From the NCBI GenBank assembly GCA_905183005.1, contig CAJJDO010000161.1:62001-126000 (forward strand): a DNA stretch of 64,000 nucleotides, written 5' to 3'. The DNA is from Paramecium pentaurelia (lineage: Eukaryota; Ciliophora; Oligohymenophorea; Peniculida; Parameciidae). Shown piece by piece: positions 24,000 through 37,400 of this stretch. The notes under the pieces are model-generated. The model was not told the DNA's origin. It searched no databases and saw only the letters and a program-made list of their open reading frames with translations. Each line of letters opens with the position of its first letter. The stretch's first letter is position 1. The translations under genes and the position numbers were made by a program.

Positions 24000-26844
24000 T
24001 TAACTAATTAATATTTTTTGAGAATTTAGAGTAGTTCAATTTAAAGTATTGGTTTTTTTAGATAATCGCATAACCCAGAATGATCAAATTATATTAAGTT
24101 ATCTTTTGTATCATAAGCTGAACAAATTACAATTCCTGTCTTCTTGCATCCCATTGAAATTATCTAATATATAATTATATATATAAAATTACTTCTTTCG
24201 AAGTTTCAAATCCATTTAATCCAGGTAATTCTATATCCATAAAAATGATATCATAAAATTAGCAATTAGTTTAGAATTTTTCTTTTACTTTTTAAATTGC
24301 TTAATAACCATCATAAGCCTAATCACATTAAATTGCAAAATGACTTAAAATAGCCTTAAGAGCAATTTAATTAAATATTTAATCATCAACTATTAATATC
24401 TTTTTACAATTAGTATTACATTCATGTAATTATAAAGTTGATATTTTAAACGAGAATGTTTTATTAATTATTAATTATCCTGGACTTTCTATAGATCTAA
24501 ATTAAAAATAATTTGATTAAGGTATAATTATACGTTCACTGAATTCCTCAACAATATTTGGGCTTTCGAATGATTTGACACCATCTGATTTTTATAAAAT
24601 TTTTTCTGAATTCTCACAATGATCAGTATTATCTTAATAACAATATTTCTTTATAATAAAGTTATCCTCTTATTACCAAGATTAAGATTTATTTAGATTC
24701 ATAAAACCACCTGTATTTGATTAATTTCTATTTTAATCTTATTCCTTTTATAATATTTAATCCTAATCTTTTTATTATATTTAATCTTAAATTAAAAAGC
24801 TTATACTACTACTATCAGCAGAATTTGATAATATTTCTATATTTTTATTATTATCTTCAATAAAACCTGAAGCTAATTTGGCTGCTAAATTTAATCCAAA
24901 ACCTAATTCTGGATGTGTCATAATATCATTACAACTATCACTGTCTTAATTTTTCATCATCATAATTTAATTAAATGAGAATTGTTTCTTTCTACTCATT
25001 TGTGTTGAATTGTTTTCTACAGCCACTTATACTGTAAATTCATCTTTAGCAATAAATATTAGAGTTATTTCTCCACCCTATATAATATTATTAAATTAAT
25101 GATTTAAAATATTTAATAAAACTTAAATAATTCTTAATTTATCTGAATTCAAATACTTTTCAGATAAACTAGATTAAATTCTTATTTAAAATTAAATTTT
25201 CTTCTAAAATATATATGGAATAAACATTTATTCTATTTCATTTATTAGTTCATTAATTTAAAATCTACAGAAAAAATAAGCAAATTCATTTAACTGATAA
25301 GATATAAAATCTAAAATATTATTCATTTAATATTATAAAAAAGAAGTTGAACATTAAAGTAATTCTATTTTTTCTGTTAATTCTTATTCTTCTTTTGTTA
25401 TATCACTAAAGATTCTTAAATATTATTAATTTAAATTAAGAGGTGTTCTTAATTAGAATAATTATTTTTTTAATAAATGATAAAATTATTAATTTTTAAG
25501 TTCAACCTTTTAGAATTTCTATTTATAAGTGACATCTCTTAAAATTAATACTAATACAGGTTAATATAATTAATCTCCAAACATCTAAATATCATTTTAA
25601 ATAAAAGAATCTAATTATTAGGTTGTCATTTAGGTTTAAATTATTGTAAGTTTTAAAGATTTATTTGATTCTAAAGAAAGATTAAAACGAAATTAATTTT
25701 AATTATTTATTGAGACTGGAGATTCATCTATGCTACTTTTTTCTCCATCAAAAATACCATAATGAAGAAATTATTATGTCAAATATTTATTTTAATTTAG
25801 TAGAACATCAAAAATGTCTAATTAAACTTTATTTTATTATGCTTTTTTTATTATTTCTTCTAAAGTTTGTTAATTCATTTCAATTTTTCTATTATTTTAA
25901 GGTTACTAGAATTATTAACAATCATCCAGATTAATAATATGATTTCTTATACAATCTTTTAGTTTTGACAGTATTAATTCTTCATTCTTACACTACATCA
26001 ATTTTAAGCATTTTTTATTCATAAATTAAAGTTTTTAAAATTTATTAAGAATGATTAATCCATCTGGAAGTAATTGTAAAATTTTTGTTATAGAATTACT
26101 AAATTATTATTCACATTTTTCAGCATCAATAGACTCTTTTTTTCTAACAATTGATAGTAAATCATTATATGATTGAGGTTTATTAGAATAGTTGCTAGGA
26201 CTTCTATTTTTTTCTTTGTCTTTAGATTAATCATTAAAAAATATATGACTAGATTCATGTTATTTTATAATTTTTCTTTTTGATAATCTTAATGAATGCA
26301 TATATCGATCAGTCTATTCCTCATCATTTAATTGTAAAGACAAACGAATTTTTGCTGATATTATAGATTTATCATCACCTAAAATAGCAAATACAAAGAC
26401 TAAAATAATAATGATGCTTTCTAAAATTGTATAATCAAATTTAATAAAAATAATTGAGAATAATCTCAATATTATATAACAAGGGTAACAAAACCTTATT
26501 ATTTTTAATGAAATTTGTTTAGTCACTATTTCTTTAATAATATATTAATTAGTTACTATGAATAGAGTATTTGTATGATTTGAAAAAGGATTAAAAAGTT
26601 AATAGAGGAGTAAATTTATTTCTGTATAGGTGATAGTATCAGCAAGAATTAATAATAATAGCAATAAATATTAACCTTTATTGTTAATTTTTCTAAATTA
26701 TATAAGCAATCCTAGTTTCATAACTAATGATGTTGATGCCAAAGTAATGATCGCAATTTAATGATTCCATTTGAATATAATGGATAATATAATCCACCAT
26801 ACACATTGAAGTCCTTCTAAAATTAAAATTATGTTTGTATTCAT
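23996..26844 (-). CDS. Membrane hybrid histidine kinase-like protein, degenerate kinase with intact receiver
   Basis: Same architecture as its two upstream neighbours: about six N-terminal transmembrane helices (from MNTNIILILEGLQCVWWIIL), a coiled linker, HisKA, HATPase and a C-terminal receiver; roughly 900 residues. The kinase is degenerate. The H-box reads LFQLRTPLN where both relatives have SHELRTPLN, so the phospho-accepting His is Phe. The N-box reads ILNHQFNN instead of LLNNAxKxT. The G1 box reads VENNSTQM instead of DNGIGI. Only the G2-like ELGFGLNLA remains. The receiver is complete: LIVDD, phospho-acceptor IIFMDIELPG, and YLKKPI. Introns about 25-29 nt. It probably acts as a phospho-receiving scaffold rather than an autokinase (inference). 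Its stop overlaps the next gene's start. Confidence 0.88.
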
Positions 26845-26964
26845 TATTAATATTAAATTTTTCGAGCAACAGATTTTATGAATTATCTTTAAGTTTAAAA
26901 TTACTGAACCTACGAATTAAGGATTCTTAGAAATTGAAAGTATTTTATAATAATAATAAAAAGA

Positions 26965-29850
26965 TCAATTAAAATGCTTTTGAAATACTTTCCTTAACAC
27001 TTCTTCTAATTCATCCTATTTTACAGGTTTTGGAAGAAATGTGCAGATTCCAACTTTTTGTCCTTCAATTAAATTTTCTTATGTATCATACGCTGAACAA
27101 ATAACTATAATTGATTATTTTTATGTCAATTCATTAATCTAAAAAATATAACAAAAATTTACTTAATAACTTGTTTAAAATCCATTAATTCCAGGCATTT
27201 CGATATCCATAAATATTAATTTATAACTAGAACAATGTTATTCTAATTTTATCTTAACTTTTTCAATAGCTTAAAATCCATCAAATGCTTAATCTGCTTC
27301 TATTTAGTAATGTTTTAGCATCAATTTAAGTGCTATTTAATTAAATGGAATATCATCAACAATTAAAACATGAACACATTTATCACATAAGGAGATGCTT
27401 TTATGAATATTTTCTAAAGGTAATATATTTTGGCATGAAGGAACGAATTTATGTGAGAAATATTCAGGACTGATTGGTAAACAAATTTATGGTTATTTCA
27501 TATTATCATTAAGTTTTGGTGTATTCATAGAAGATTCTGATTCATAAACAAAATTATCCTAAAGTTAATAATCATAATCTAATTTTGAATTGATTGATCT
27601 AATTAACATTCTATCATCAAATTTTCTCTCACTTAGTGTATTTTAAATACCTGATTAATTGAATCTTCCAGTTATTTATGATATTAAATTAGATTAATAT
27701 TAATCATTTATGCTATTAAAGAAATTCTAAATTTAAAATTATACTTTAGTTCCTTAATTTTTAATTGAACTAATTAATAATTAATTATTATTAGATTCAG
27801 CTAAACCTTCTACTAATCTAGCTGCAATATTTAAACCTAGACCTGCCTTTTAAGAAACTTTTTAAGTTTTCAATCTTGCACCATACTCTAAATTTCCATT
27901 CAAACTATTTTAAATTAGTGTTAATTTATCATCTTCTATTCCAATTCCATTATCCTTAACTTATACTTTTAGATGAAATAGACTCATTTATTTAATACTA
28001 ATTTTAACTTTACCTCCTTCTTTGGTATATTTAGCTGCATTATTTAATAAATTAACTAAAATTTAAAGTATTCTTTGTTTATCATTACAAATAATTGAAT
28101 CTTTTAATGTTTACTATACTTTAATTTCAAATTTAATTTTCTTCTATCTCATTTATATATTATAGAGATTCTCAATTTCTTAAATGATCTAATTAATAGT
28201 AAATCTTGTTAGATGATAAGAAAAAGAGAAAGATTAAATGGCAGCATAATCAAGTATATCATTAATTTAATGAATTAATAGTGTTATGGAACACATAGCT
28301 ATATCAACATATTCTTGTACATGTTTATCTATAAGCTTATTTTTGATTAAATTTAACATATGTTAACATGAATTTAATGGAGTTCTTAATTCATGAGAGA
28401 ATGATTTAATTAGACTATGGTGAATAATTTATTCATCTTTCATTTATTAATATCTAAGTTTACTAGTGACATTCTTAATCATGATAAGTAGAACAGGCAT
28501 TTCTGTATCATTATTAACTTATATATTAAGTTTGCTTGAAAATTTATTTTATGAAGGTAGAGAAATGTATTCTTATTATTAACCAGTCATTGAAGTTGGG
28601 ATGATAATTAATTTAAGTTTCTTTTAATGAATTTTATTCTTCAATTCAGATTCCAATAACCATTCATATATAAATACCTATTATTATAATGTCAATTGAT
28701 CTGTTTTAGAATCATCTTAACTACATGCATCTCCTTTCTAATCTAATATTCCATAATATTTTTAAGGATAAAGCATAATATCAAAAATATCTGCTTTTCT
28801 ATTATCCTTTTCTAATTTTCTAACTATCCTTTAAAGAGTGTATTAGTTTATTTATCTATTTAATTTTGTTGTTTATAAAATATTGGATATTTCATTTTCA
28901 TTATCTGACATTTTGGCATTATTAACACAATACTTAATCTTTTCTAAAACCTATTCACCTCCTTAACATTCTAATAACTTTTCACATTTATTATTCATAT
29001 AACTAACTTATTAGAATTGATTTAAAATTAAAATGCCTTATGGAAATATATTTATAAGATTTTAGTAAAACATATGTAATTGTAAATCTGATTTTTCAGA
29101 AATCTTATTATACTTTTAAGATTTTGACAAATTAGTTAAATTAGAAAATTATCCTATTTTCAAATCACTTTATTGATCTTTCATTAAAACGCTTTAGCTT
29201 TTTAAAGGTGTTTAAATAAGAGAGACTCTGCTAAATGATTTTAATAATGATTATTATTGATGATTTGGTGATTCTTTATCAACTACTCTTTTTAATTATA
29301 ATTCTGGTATTTTAGTTTTGACTTTATTAGTATTATTAATAACATTAATCGTTTCAACGTGTTATTCATTAGTTAACAAATACTTAATTAAAACTATAAT
29401 GATTATTAATAGGCTTTCTATTGAATAATAATTAAATGATATAAATGTAATGGATAGGAGCCTTAAAATAATATAGAAAGGAAGTCCTAACTTACATATT
29501 AAACTCCATTTTTAAATTGCAAAATTCAAATAAGAATTGTATGTAACTATTATTAATAAACTACTTGAGAAGATGCTCAATGGGTTATTGTAATTAAAGA
29601 GTAATAAAGATTCAATATAAGTCACATAATAAATAAGAGATACTATATGCACAAATATAAACAATCCATACTTTCTAATTATCAAAATTTATTATATAAT
29701 CCTCATTGTGACACACCCTATTTGTAAATAAAATGCAATATAGTTTATTGGTTAGATAAAGTATAAGGCCAATAACATCCACCATAAATTTTAGAGAATA
29801 TTGGTTATCAATATAATGTTCATAGCAAATAATTTGAATAATTGTTTCAT
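26965..29850 (-). CDS. Membrane hybrid sensor histidine kinase
   Basis: Starts MKQLFKLFAMNIILITN with a block of about six transmembrane helices, a helical linker, and canonical HisKA (SFSHELRTPLNSCQHM). The HATPase has N-box LVNLLNNAAKYTKEGG, G1 KDNGIGI and G2 AGLGLNIAARL. The C-terminal receiver contains the phospho-acceptor MDIEMPGINGF and the switch lysine in FLPKPVKQDE. It would autophosphorylate on His and pass phosphate to its own Asp, then to a downstream HPt protein as in eukaryotic phosphorelays (family knowledge). The ligand is unknown; no periplasmic-type sensor or PAS domain is obvious. It is the middle of three tandem paralogues. Several 21-30 nt introns interrupt it, so the exact length (about 920 aa) is approximate. 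Confidence 0.9.
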
Positions 29851-30006
29851 GCAGTAATGAAAATCTCTTTATTTAATTAAATTACAACATATTTGTTGAT
29901 CGTAAACATTTATTAGACAAAATATTTAATTGAAGATTTAAAATGATTAAAAAATAATGTAAGATTGATAATTAAATAGTAAAAATAAACAAATTAAATA
30001 CTTTGT

Positions 30007-32824
30007 TCATATTTTGAATAAATACTTTTTTAAGATTTTATCTAACTCTTTTTTATTTACAGGTTTTGATAAGAATTCAGTTATACCTACTTATTAGGCA
30101 AAATTATAATTTTCAAGAGTATCATATGCAGAACACATAACGATTATAGATTAGACACCTGGAATTTATGAGATCTATTTATAAACGTAGTTTTACAATT
30201 TAGGTTGTTTTGAAACCATTTAAACCAGGCATTTCAATATCCATAAATATTAATCTAAAAAATTTACAATGACTTATTAATTTCTATTTTACCATCTCAA
30301 CTGCTTAGTATCCATCAAAAGCAGATTCAGCCTTTATTTTGAAATGATTTAGCATTTGAATGAAAGCAATTTAATTAAATGGAATATCATCTACTATTAA
30401 GATTTATGAACAATTTTCACATTTATTTGTATTAATTTAAAATGATAAAAGTGAACCTTATTTTTTTGATTATTGAATCAAATATTTTTTGAATCTATAA
30501 GTACTAGTTGGAATAACAACTGAGTTGGATAAATCTTCATTTATTTTGGGACTATCTATATGCTCTTTTAGTATGGTTGATTCATTTAATGGCATATCAA
30601 ATTTTTATTAGAGTCCTTTCATTAAAGTTTATGATAATTCTGATTTTTGAATAATATGAGACGAAGCTGGAGATTAAACTTCAAATCTTCCAGTTATGTT
30701 ACTTTATTATGGAGATATCAAGAAATCTTAATTTATAAATTCTTAGTTTTAAAATAGAAAAATAACTTGGGTTCCATTATTAAGACTAGAATTGATATCT
30801 AAATATGTTTTATTTTAGTTTAATCTTTTGACTATTTTACCAGATATTTTTAGACCAAATCCAAGACCAGCATCATAAGATATTTTACATGAAGGTTTAC
30901 AAAAGGATTTTCTAATTTATTCAAGTTTATTTGATTAAATTCCAATTCCATCATCTCTAACAATAACTTATATCAAATTGCATTTCATTTGTTTAAATGA
31001 TATATTAATTTCTCCAGCAGGCTTAGTAAATTTACATGAATTATTTAATAGATTAACTAAAACTTACATAATTCTTTATTTATCATTGATAAATATTTAA
31101 TTTTATAAAGATTAATCATATTAGATATCTAGTTCGATATTTTTATAATTTACTTATTAATCATACAATTCATGAATCTCTTAAATGAGATCTGTTATAC
31201 AAAATGAAGTTATATGTTAAGAGAAAGTTTTTGATTATATGGCAGCAAAATCTAAAATATCATTAATTTAATAATTTAATAATTTAATTGAGCTTTATGC
31301 AGTGTTTAAATATTGATGTGTAATTTCATCTTTTGTAATTTCTTTAATTATATTAAGCATATGTTAACAACTATTTAAAGGAGTTCTTAATTCATGTGAA
31401 AATGATTTTAGAAGTGAATTATTAATAAGTCTTTCTTTTTTTAATTATTTGACTCTATTTTTATGAGTTGTATTTTTAATTAAAATAAGAAGTATTGGTT
31501 AAGGAAAATCATTAGAATTTTATTTTTTTGAATTACTCAATCCATTTTATGAGATTGCTTCTTATTAACTTAATGTCATTTATGTTTACACTAAAATAAA
31601 TTTGAGTTTTTTGGAATCTTCACATCTTTCTTTATTAATTGAACCTTCAAAGAAATAAGTATGTTCTTATAATGTAGAAGGATCAGAATAATAAATAGAC
31701 CCAGAACTACTTCTATCTTGTTCAAATGATCCATTTTATCCTGAAAATAATGCTTTTATATATTTATTGGGATTTAATAAAACATCAAAAATGTCTAATT
31801 CTTGATAACTTTATTTGTAAATTCTGATAATTTCTTCTAAAACTTTTTAAGTCAATTTATTTTTATTTCTAGTTATAGATTAAACTTCATCAGGTAAATC
31901 ACAATTAGACAAACATTTTTTGATATATTCGACCACTCTATCTTTTCCTTCACATTCTAAAAGTTTTTCACATTTTGAACTAATGAATTAAACTTACTAG
32001 TATTTATTTAACATCAAAACTCCTTCTGGTAAAACATTAACAAGATTTTAATAGAAATTTTATAATTAAAAGTCATTCCTATCTACTATTAAATGAGAAT
32101 ATTAGCTTTTATATCCTGGTTTAAGTTTAGAATGAAAAGTAGGTATTGGAGCACTTTCTTCTCTGTAAGAATCTTTTATGTTTATTTAAACACTATGTCT
32201 AGGATAAGAATTTTTATCTGGATTAAGAATAAGTTTATTCGAATTTATACTGAGATTCTTTTCTTATTTAAATTAAGATTATTATAAGGAACTAGAACAA
32301 TTTTATAAGGATTGATCCATTTTTGGATTAGATTGAGTTGAGCTTCCTGAAACATTCTAATTAGAAAAATAAACTAATAAAATTAAAACCATTAAAGAGG
32401 ATGCCTCACATCGTTAAATATCAAATTCTATGAATATAAGTGAGATCAATCTCATTAAGATATAGGTTGGAAATGCAAATTTTGATAGTATATCTAAAGA
32501 TTAATTTTTTATTAGTATTTATGCTTCCATATAATTTAAAAGGATTATTAAAGCATTGATATGATTTAAATATAATATTTTACTTGCAAAGTTAATATTG
32601 ACCTCAGTATAGCATATATTATTAGCCAATGTAGCTATGAGAGTAAATCTATCATGTTACCAATTCTTTTTTAGATATATAATAGATGCAAATAGTCTTG
32701 TTGTTATGCATAACGAACACAACAAATAATATGTATAATTTGTCTACTTTTATATCAATACCATTTCAATTATCCACCAGATTTGTTAAATAATTTGAAT
32801 AAGGAAAATGTATCTATGATTCAT
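30007..32824 (-). CDS. Membrane hybrid sensor histidine kinase
   Basis: Third paralogue of the tandem set. It starts MNHRYIFLIQIIQQIWWIIE, with about six membrane helices, then canonical SFSHELRTPLNSCQHM, N-box LVNLLNNSCKFTKPA, G1 RDDGIGI and a receiver (MDIEMPGLNGF, FLSKPVNKKE) ending at the ATA TGA stop at 30007. All catalytic boxes are intact. It is separated from the middle paralogue by about 156 bp and, like it, is membrane-anchored with cytosolic signalling domains. Sequence identity in the membrane block is low while the H and receiver motifs are conserved, suggesting different inputs to a shared relay (inference). Small introns make the total of about 900 residues approximate. Confidence 0.9.
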
Positions 32825-33049
32825 AATCTAGACTTATCCTATATTGAATTAATTTATTAAAATATGTGTTAATTCTTTACAAAATATATTATGAAATTCA
32901 TTATTTAATTAACTAATATATACCTAATTAAATTAGATAAATTTTTATTTAGATCGATTAATTTCTACTTTTTATATTACTCATTCTCTTGGTTCCTTAA
33001 TAATTAATCAAAATTATGCAAAAAAAAAATTAAAAATACTTCAAATCAA

Positions 33050-33410
33050 ATTAGATTATTTAATAATTCTTATGTACATATTTAATTTTGGCAATAACTT
33101 GACAAAAATAAACTATTATTAATAAATAATTCATTTTATCTACATATATCTGAATCAGAATAAAATTAATTCTCATATTATCAATTCCATTATTGTTTAG
33201 AATCCATTAATACCTTACATCCTAATATCTGTGAAATATTAAATATAAATTCTATATAATAAGTAAAATTATCACCCTTTTTAAATGAATTATCACTCTA
33301 ACTATTTTCTGTATTCCTTAGAGAATCATTGTTTTTTTAATTCTTTTTGATTGTATCTCAATCAACTTTAATTTTATTCTAACTGACTGTAGAAATTATC
33401 TAAGATCATC
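33050..33410 (-). pseudogene. Possible decayed gene fragment
   Basis: On the minus strand a protein-like stretch (NNDSLRNTENSQSDNSFKKG, then YYIEFIFNISQILGCK) is followed after one in-frame TGA by another (QYENQFYSDSDICRQNELFI). An upstream frame starting MILDNFYSQLEQNQ is out of phase. I could not find GT..AG introns that would join them. It may be a gene remnant, or a gene whose introns I misplaced. No family is recognised. Low confidence. Confidence 0.3.
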
Positions 33411-33535
33411 TATTTATATACACATATATATAAGCATGTTATGAGATTATTGGTTTTCTTAATATCTGGAATCAAATTTGAATATTAAAAAATAAAAAAT
33501 TAAATATAGTTAATTCCTTATTTTCGAAATTCAGA

Positions 33536-33832
33536 ATGGATTTCCAAAATACCATCATACTCTACTTAATATATTTGTTATATCGAATTTCTTATGAGTA
33601 ATTACAATTATCATCTAAATTAGCAAAGAATTATTATTACAATATTTTGTAATAAGAAGGTATCGAAAATATTTTATCTTTATTGATATTTTGTAAATTA
33701 TTTAAATATCACATTAATTTGTATTATTCATTTATGCCTAAGATAATTAAATTAAAAAATTTAAGTTATTACTATTGTCTTTAAAATTCTTTTCAATTTT
33801 ATAAGAGATAGAAATTTTAATGGTTTATTTGA
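33536..33832 (+). CDS. Small uncharacterised protein (98 aa)
   Basis: An open frame of 99 codons, MDFQNTIILYLIYLLYRISY through LQNSFQFYKRQKFQWFI. It has a hydrophobic N-terminal segment that could be a signal anchor and a Tyr/Leu/Lys-rich body, with no domain match. It lies in an otherwise gene-poor 1.6 kb stretch between the histidine kinases and the cyclase. The length is beyond what I expect often by chance, but the AT-rich composition makes such frames possible. Confidence 0.4.
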
Positions 33833-34458
33833 TTATTAAAAACTATAAGAAAATTTATGGAAAATAATATAATTTATTGTTAATTCTAAATTAAAATCTT
33901 GTAAAAAATAATATATATTAAATTATTCACTTTTTGAACAAATTCTCATATGAATATATAAATTATTTATATCTCTAAATCTTTATAATTATTCAAAATA
34001 TTTTAGTTGTCTAATTTAAATTAAAAAAACATTTAGAATAGTTGTTATAATTTAAATAGACATATCAATTTGATATCATAAAATTATATATTATTCTGAT
34101 AACTTTAAATTTAATGAAGAGAACATAATTTATTACTGATTTAGATAAACATGAACATTACCCATCGTTATAATTAGATTTGATTTTGTGATTTATTTGA
34201 ATATTTATAAATTTGTTAAAGTAAAGATTTTACCATCAGCTTTTTATGTTTATTATTTATGAAATAATAAATAATGGAGTATTTCTTATGAATTCAATTA
34301 ATAAACGAGAACAAATTTAAATAGTTAAGACAATAATAATAAATTTATACATTCAAGTATAAAATAGAATGTTTTATATATTAATATTAATATATGAAAA
34401 TGTGAATGTTCTGAAATGCAATAAAATGATTAATAGCATATTAATAAATTAAAATATT
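33833..34458. other. Intergenic, about 626 bp
   Basis: AT-rich spacer upstream of the cyclase gene. It contains a short perfect inverted repeat (10-bp arms, 3-nt loop) at 34249-34271, which in such AT-rich sequence may be chance. No coding frame of quality is seen. Confidence 0.5.
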
Positions 34459-37400
34459 ATGATAAATTAGTAGAATGTGAATCTATAAAACAATGTTAAG
34501 GTTCAATCCATATTAGGTTTCATACCAGCCTTAGTGTTTTAACACATTCTTGAAAATCAAATAAAGGGGATAAAAACCTAAGTTCCAGAGATTCAGTCAT
34601 TTAAGAGTGTAATAATGTTTGCTGATATTTGTGGATTTACAAATTTAACTGAATAACTTTCTAAAATAGGACCAGAAGGATCGGAAGTGATAGCATTTGC
34701 AATTAATAGATATATGGAATTGTTAATTAAATCAATATCAAAGAGTGGAGGAGATATATTCAAATTTGCAGGAGATGCAATTATAGTTGTATGGCCACCT
34801 CCTACAAGTTATAATGATAAAGATGAATAACTCAAAACCTTACTACGTTAAGGAATATAAAGTGCATTAGATATTTAAGCTAAATTGAATGATACTTTCA
34901 TTTTAGAGAATATCAAACTATCTGTTAAAATAGGATTTGGAGTAGGAGATATAAACATTTTATATGTAGGAGGAGTGTTCAATAGAAATGAATTTCTAGC
35001 TACAGGTTAAGCTTTGATATAGGCTTTCGAGAGTGAGCATTGTGCAACAAAAGGAGGCTAAGTAATAATATCTAAGGATGTATATGAAATGGTGGGATAG
35101 TATTATAATTGTTTAAAAGTTGATGATCGTCAATCTTATTTTGTAAACTCCAATAAAGGAGCAAAAGTATAGAACATTTCAAATGCTCTATTAATAAAGA
35201 GTAATATAAGTGCTTAATCTTTTGAATCAATAAAAAGTTAATTAATAAGATATATTCCTGCTGCCTTATAATAATATATCTATGTAAGTATTCGTATAAA
35301 TTTAGGTAGATTAAGAAAAATGGAGTTCTGAATTAAGAATATTAACAATAATGTTTATTAATTTGAGTATTGATTTATCAGCAGCTCTTACTTCTAATGG
35401 GCTAAGTCATATTTAATAAGTTATAGAAACTGTATAAAAATCAATATATGCATTCTAAGGATCTCTTAACAAAATCTTAATGGATGATAAGGGATCAACA
35501 TTAATTGTAGTATTTGGTCTACCTCCTATGGCTAAATAAGATGATCCTGCTAGAGCAGTGATGACTGCTATCACAATGAAATCAGAATTAAATGCCATTA
35601 ATTGTGGATGTAAAATTGGAATTTCAACAGGATGTACCTTTGCTGGTGTAGTTGGAACTAGTGGTTCTAGAAGAGAGTATTAAAAATATCAATAATAAAT
35701 CTAGATATTCTGTTATTGGAGATGCTGTTAATTTGGCAGCTAGACTCATGTAAATAGCATGTAAAGATGATGAACATTCAATTTTACTTGATGTAGAAAC
35801 ATCAAAGGAAGCTTCATATAAAATGAATATATCATATTATAAATCTGTTATGGTAAAAGGAAAAGCAGATAAGGTTAACATATATTACCCAGAAAAAAAT
35901 TTGGAATTAAATAAAATTAGAATTCATAATCCTTTCTTTCCAAAACTTCTCGATAACTATTTATTCGATATTAGCAATCTAAGATTAATCTAAAGTAGAA
36001 TTCAATTATTTTAATTCTAAAATGAATCTAATGTATTATTGAAAATCTCTGGGAATTAAGGATCAGGGAAATCATATTCAGTTAAGTAATGCTTAGATTT
36101 CTTTTAAGAAAGTTTTAATTTTTTATAAATTAGACTATGTTCCTTTTTATAGAAAGAACAATAATATTTATATGCTATTAAAATTATATTCTAATATTTA
36201 CTAAAGAAGATAAGTATCTCATTAAATAAAGAATATGATATATAATTATTTAAGTAAATATTTGATGAATAGGATCAACTATTACAACTCTTTGATTTTG
36301 AACCTGTTAGTTAAATTTAATTATTTGATAAGGAATTAAGAAATAAGAATGATTCTTTAGAAGCATTAGATATTTAAATGATCAAAGAAAATATAGACTT
36401 ATTATTCAAGAAATTTCAATCAATAACTAATTAACATAAGTTAATCTTTATTTTAGATGATGGTCATAATATAGATGAAGATTCTCTTAAAATAATTAGA
36501 CATCTAATTAAACATAATTAATTCATTTTGCTCATTTTTATATTTAGACATGATTATTTTGAATAATTCTAATTTCATGAATAACATTAAAATCAAATTC
36601 AAATGATTGAAGATGGATTAGAATCAATAACATCTAAATTAAAAGACATCAATAATTTTGAACATATTAGTTTTAAAAATATATCATTAAATGATTATTA
36701 GGTGTTGTTATCTGATTTATTTCATATCAATAAAATTAGATGTTCAAAGAATTAAGAACCATCTAATACACAAGATAAGAATATTTTGCATTATGAATAT
36801 ATTAAATCCTAATTGATGTAATCAAATACTTAAGAATTTTTTTTATAAACCATCTATAGAAAAACCTAAGGAAATCCTCTTACATTCATTACATTAGTAT
36901 TAATTTAATTATATTATTATTAGATTGAAAAATTATTGAAGTGTAATTATATGATTGTAGATAATTAGTAATAAGATGCTGTTATAGTTAATGATTCATT
37001 TTTAAATATATTAAATTTAGATGAATTCATTATTTTAGAAGCTCCATTAAATAAATTTAGACTTAATTCACCCTATTTAGATAAGGTAGGATGTTTAGAA
37101 TTATTGATACTCAAAGTTGCATCTATTATAGGAGATATATTTGATGTACAAACACTTAATAAAATACAACCATTTAAAGAAGTCATTTAAAAAGAAAATT
37201 TGATTAAGATATTAAATAGTTTAGAAGAATTAGAAATTATAGAAACAATGGAACTTAATGATTTAAATAAGTATTACAGATTTGCTAAACCATTTCTTAG
37301 AGAAATAATCTATTAAAGATTATTATTCTCTTAAAGAAGAGAATTACATAAATATTATGCTTAAGCATTATAAGAAATTCCATCATAATTTGAAATTGAT

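Noticed and set aside
34249..34271. 10-bp inverted repeat with 3-nt loop
   Set aside because: Composed only of A and T; such palindromes are expected by chance at this base composition.
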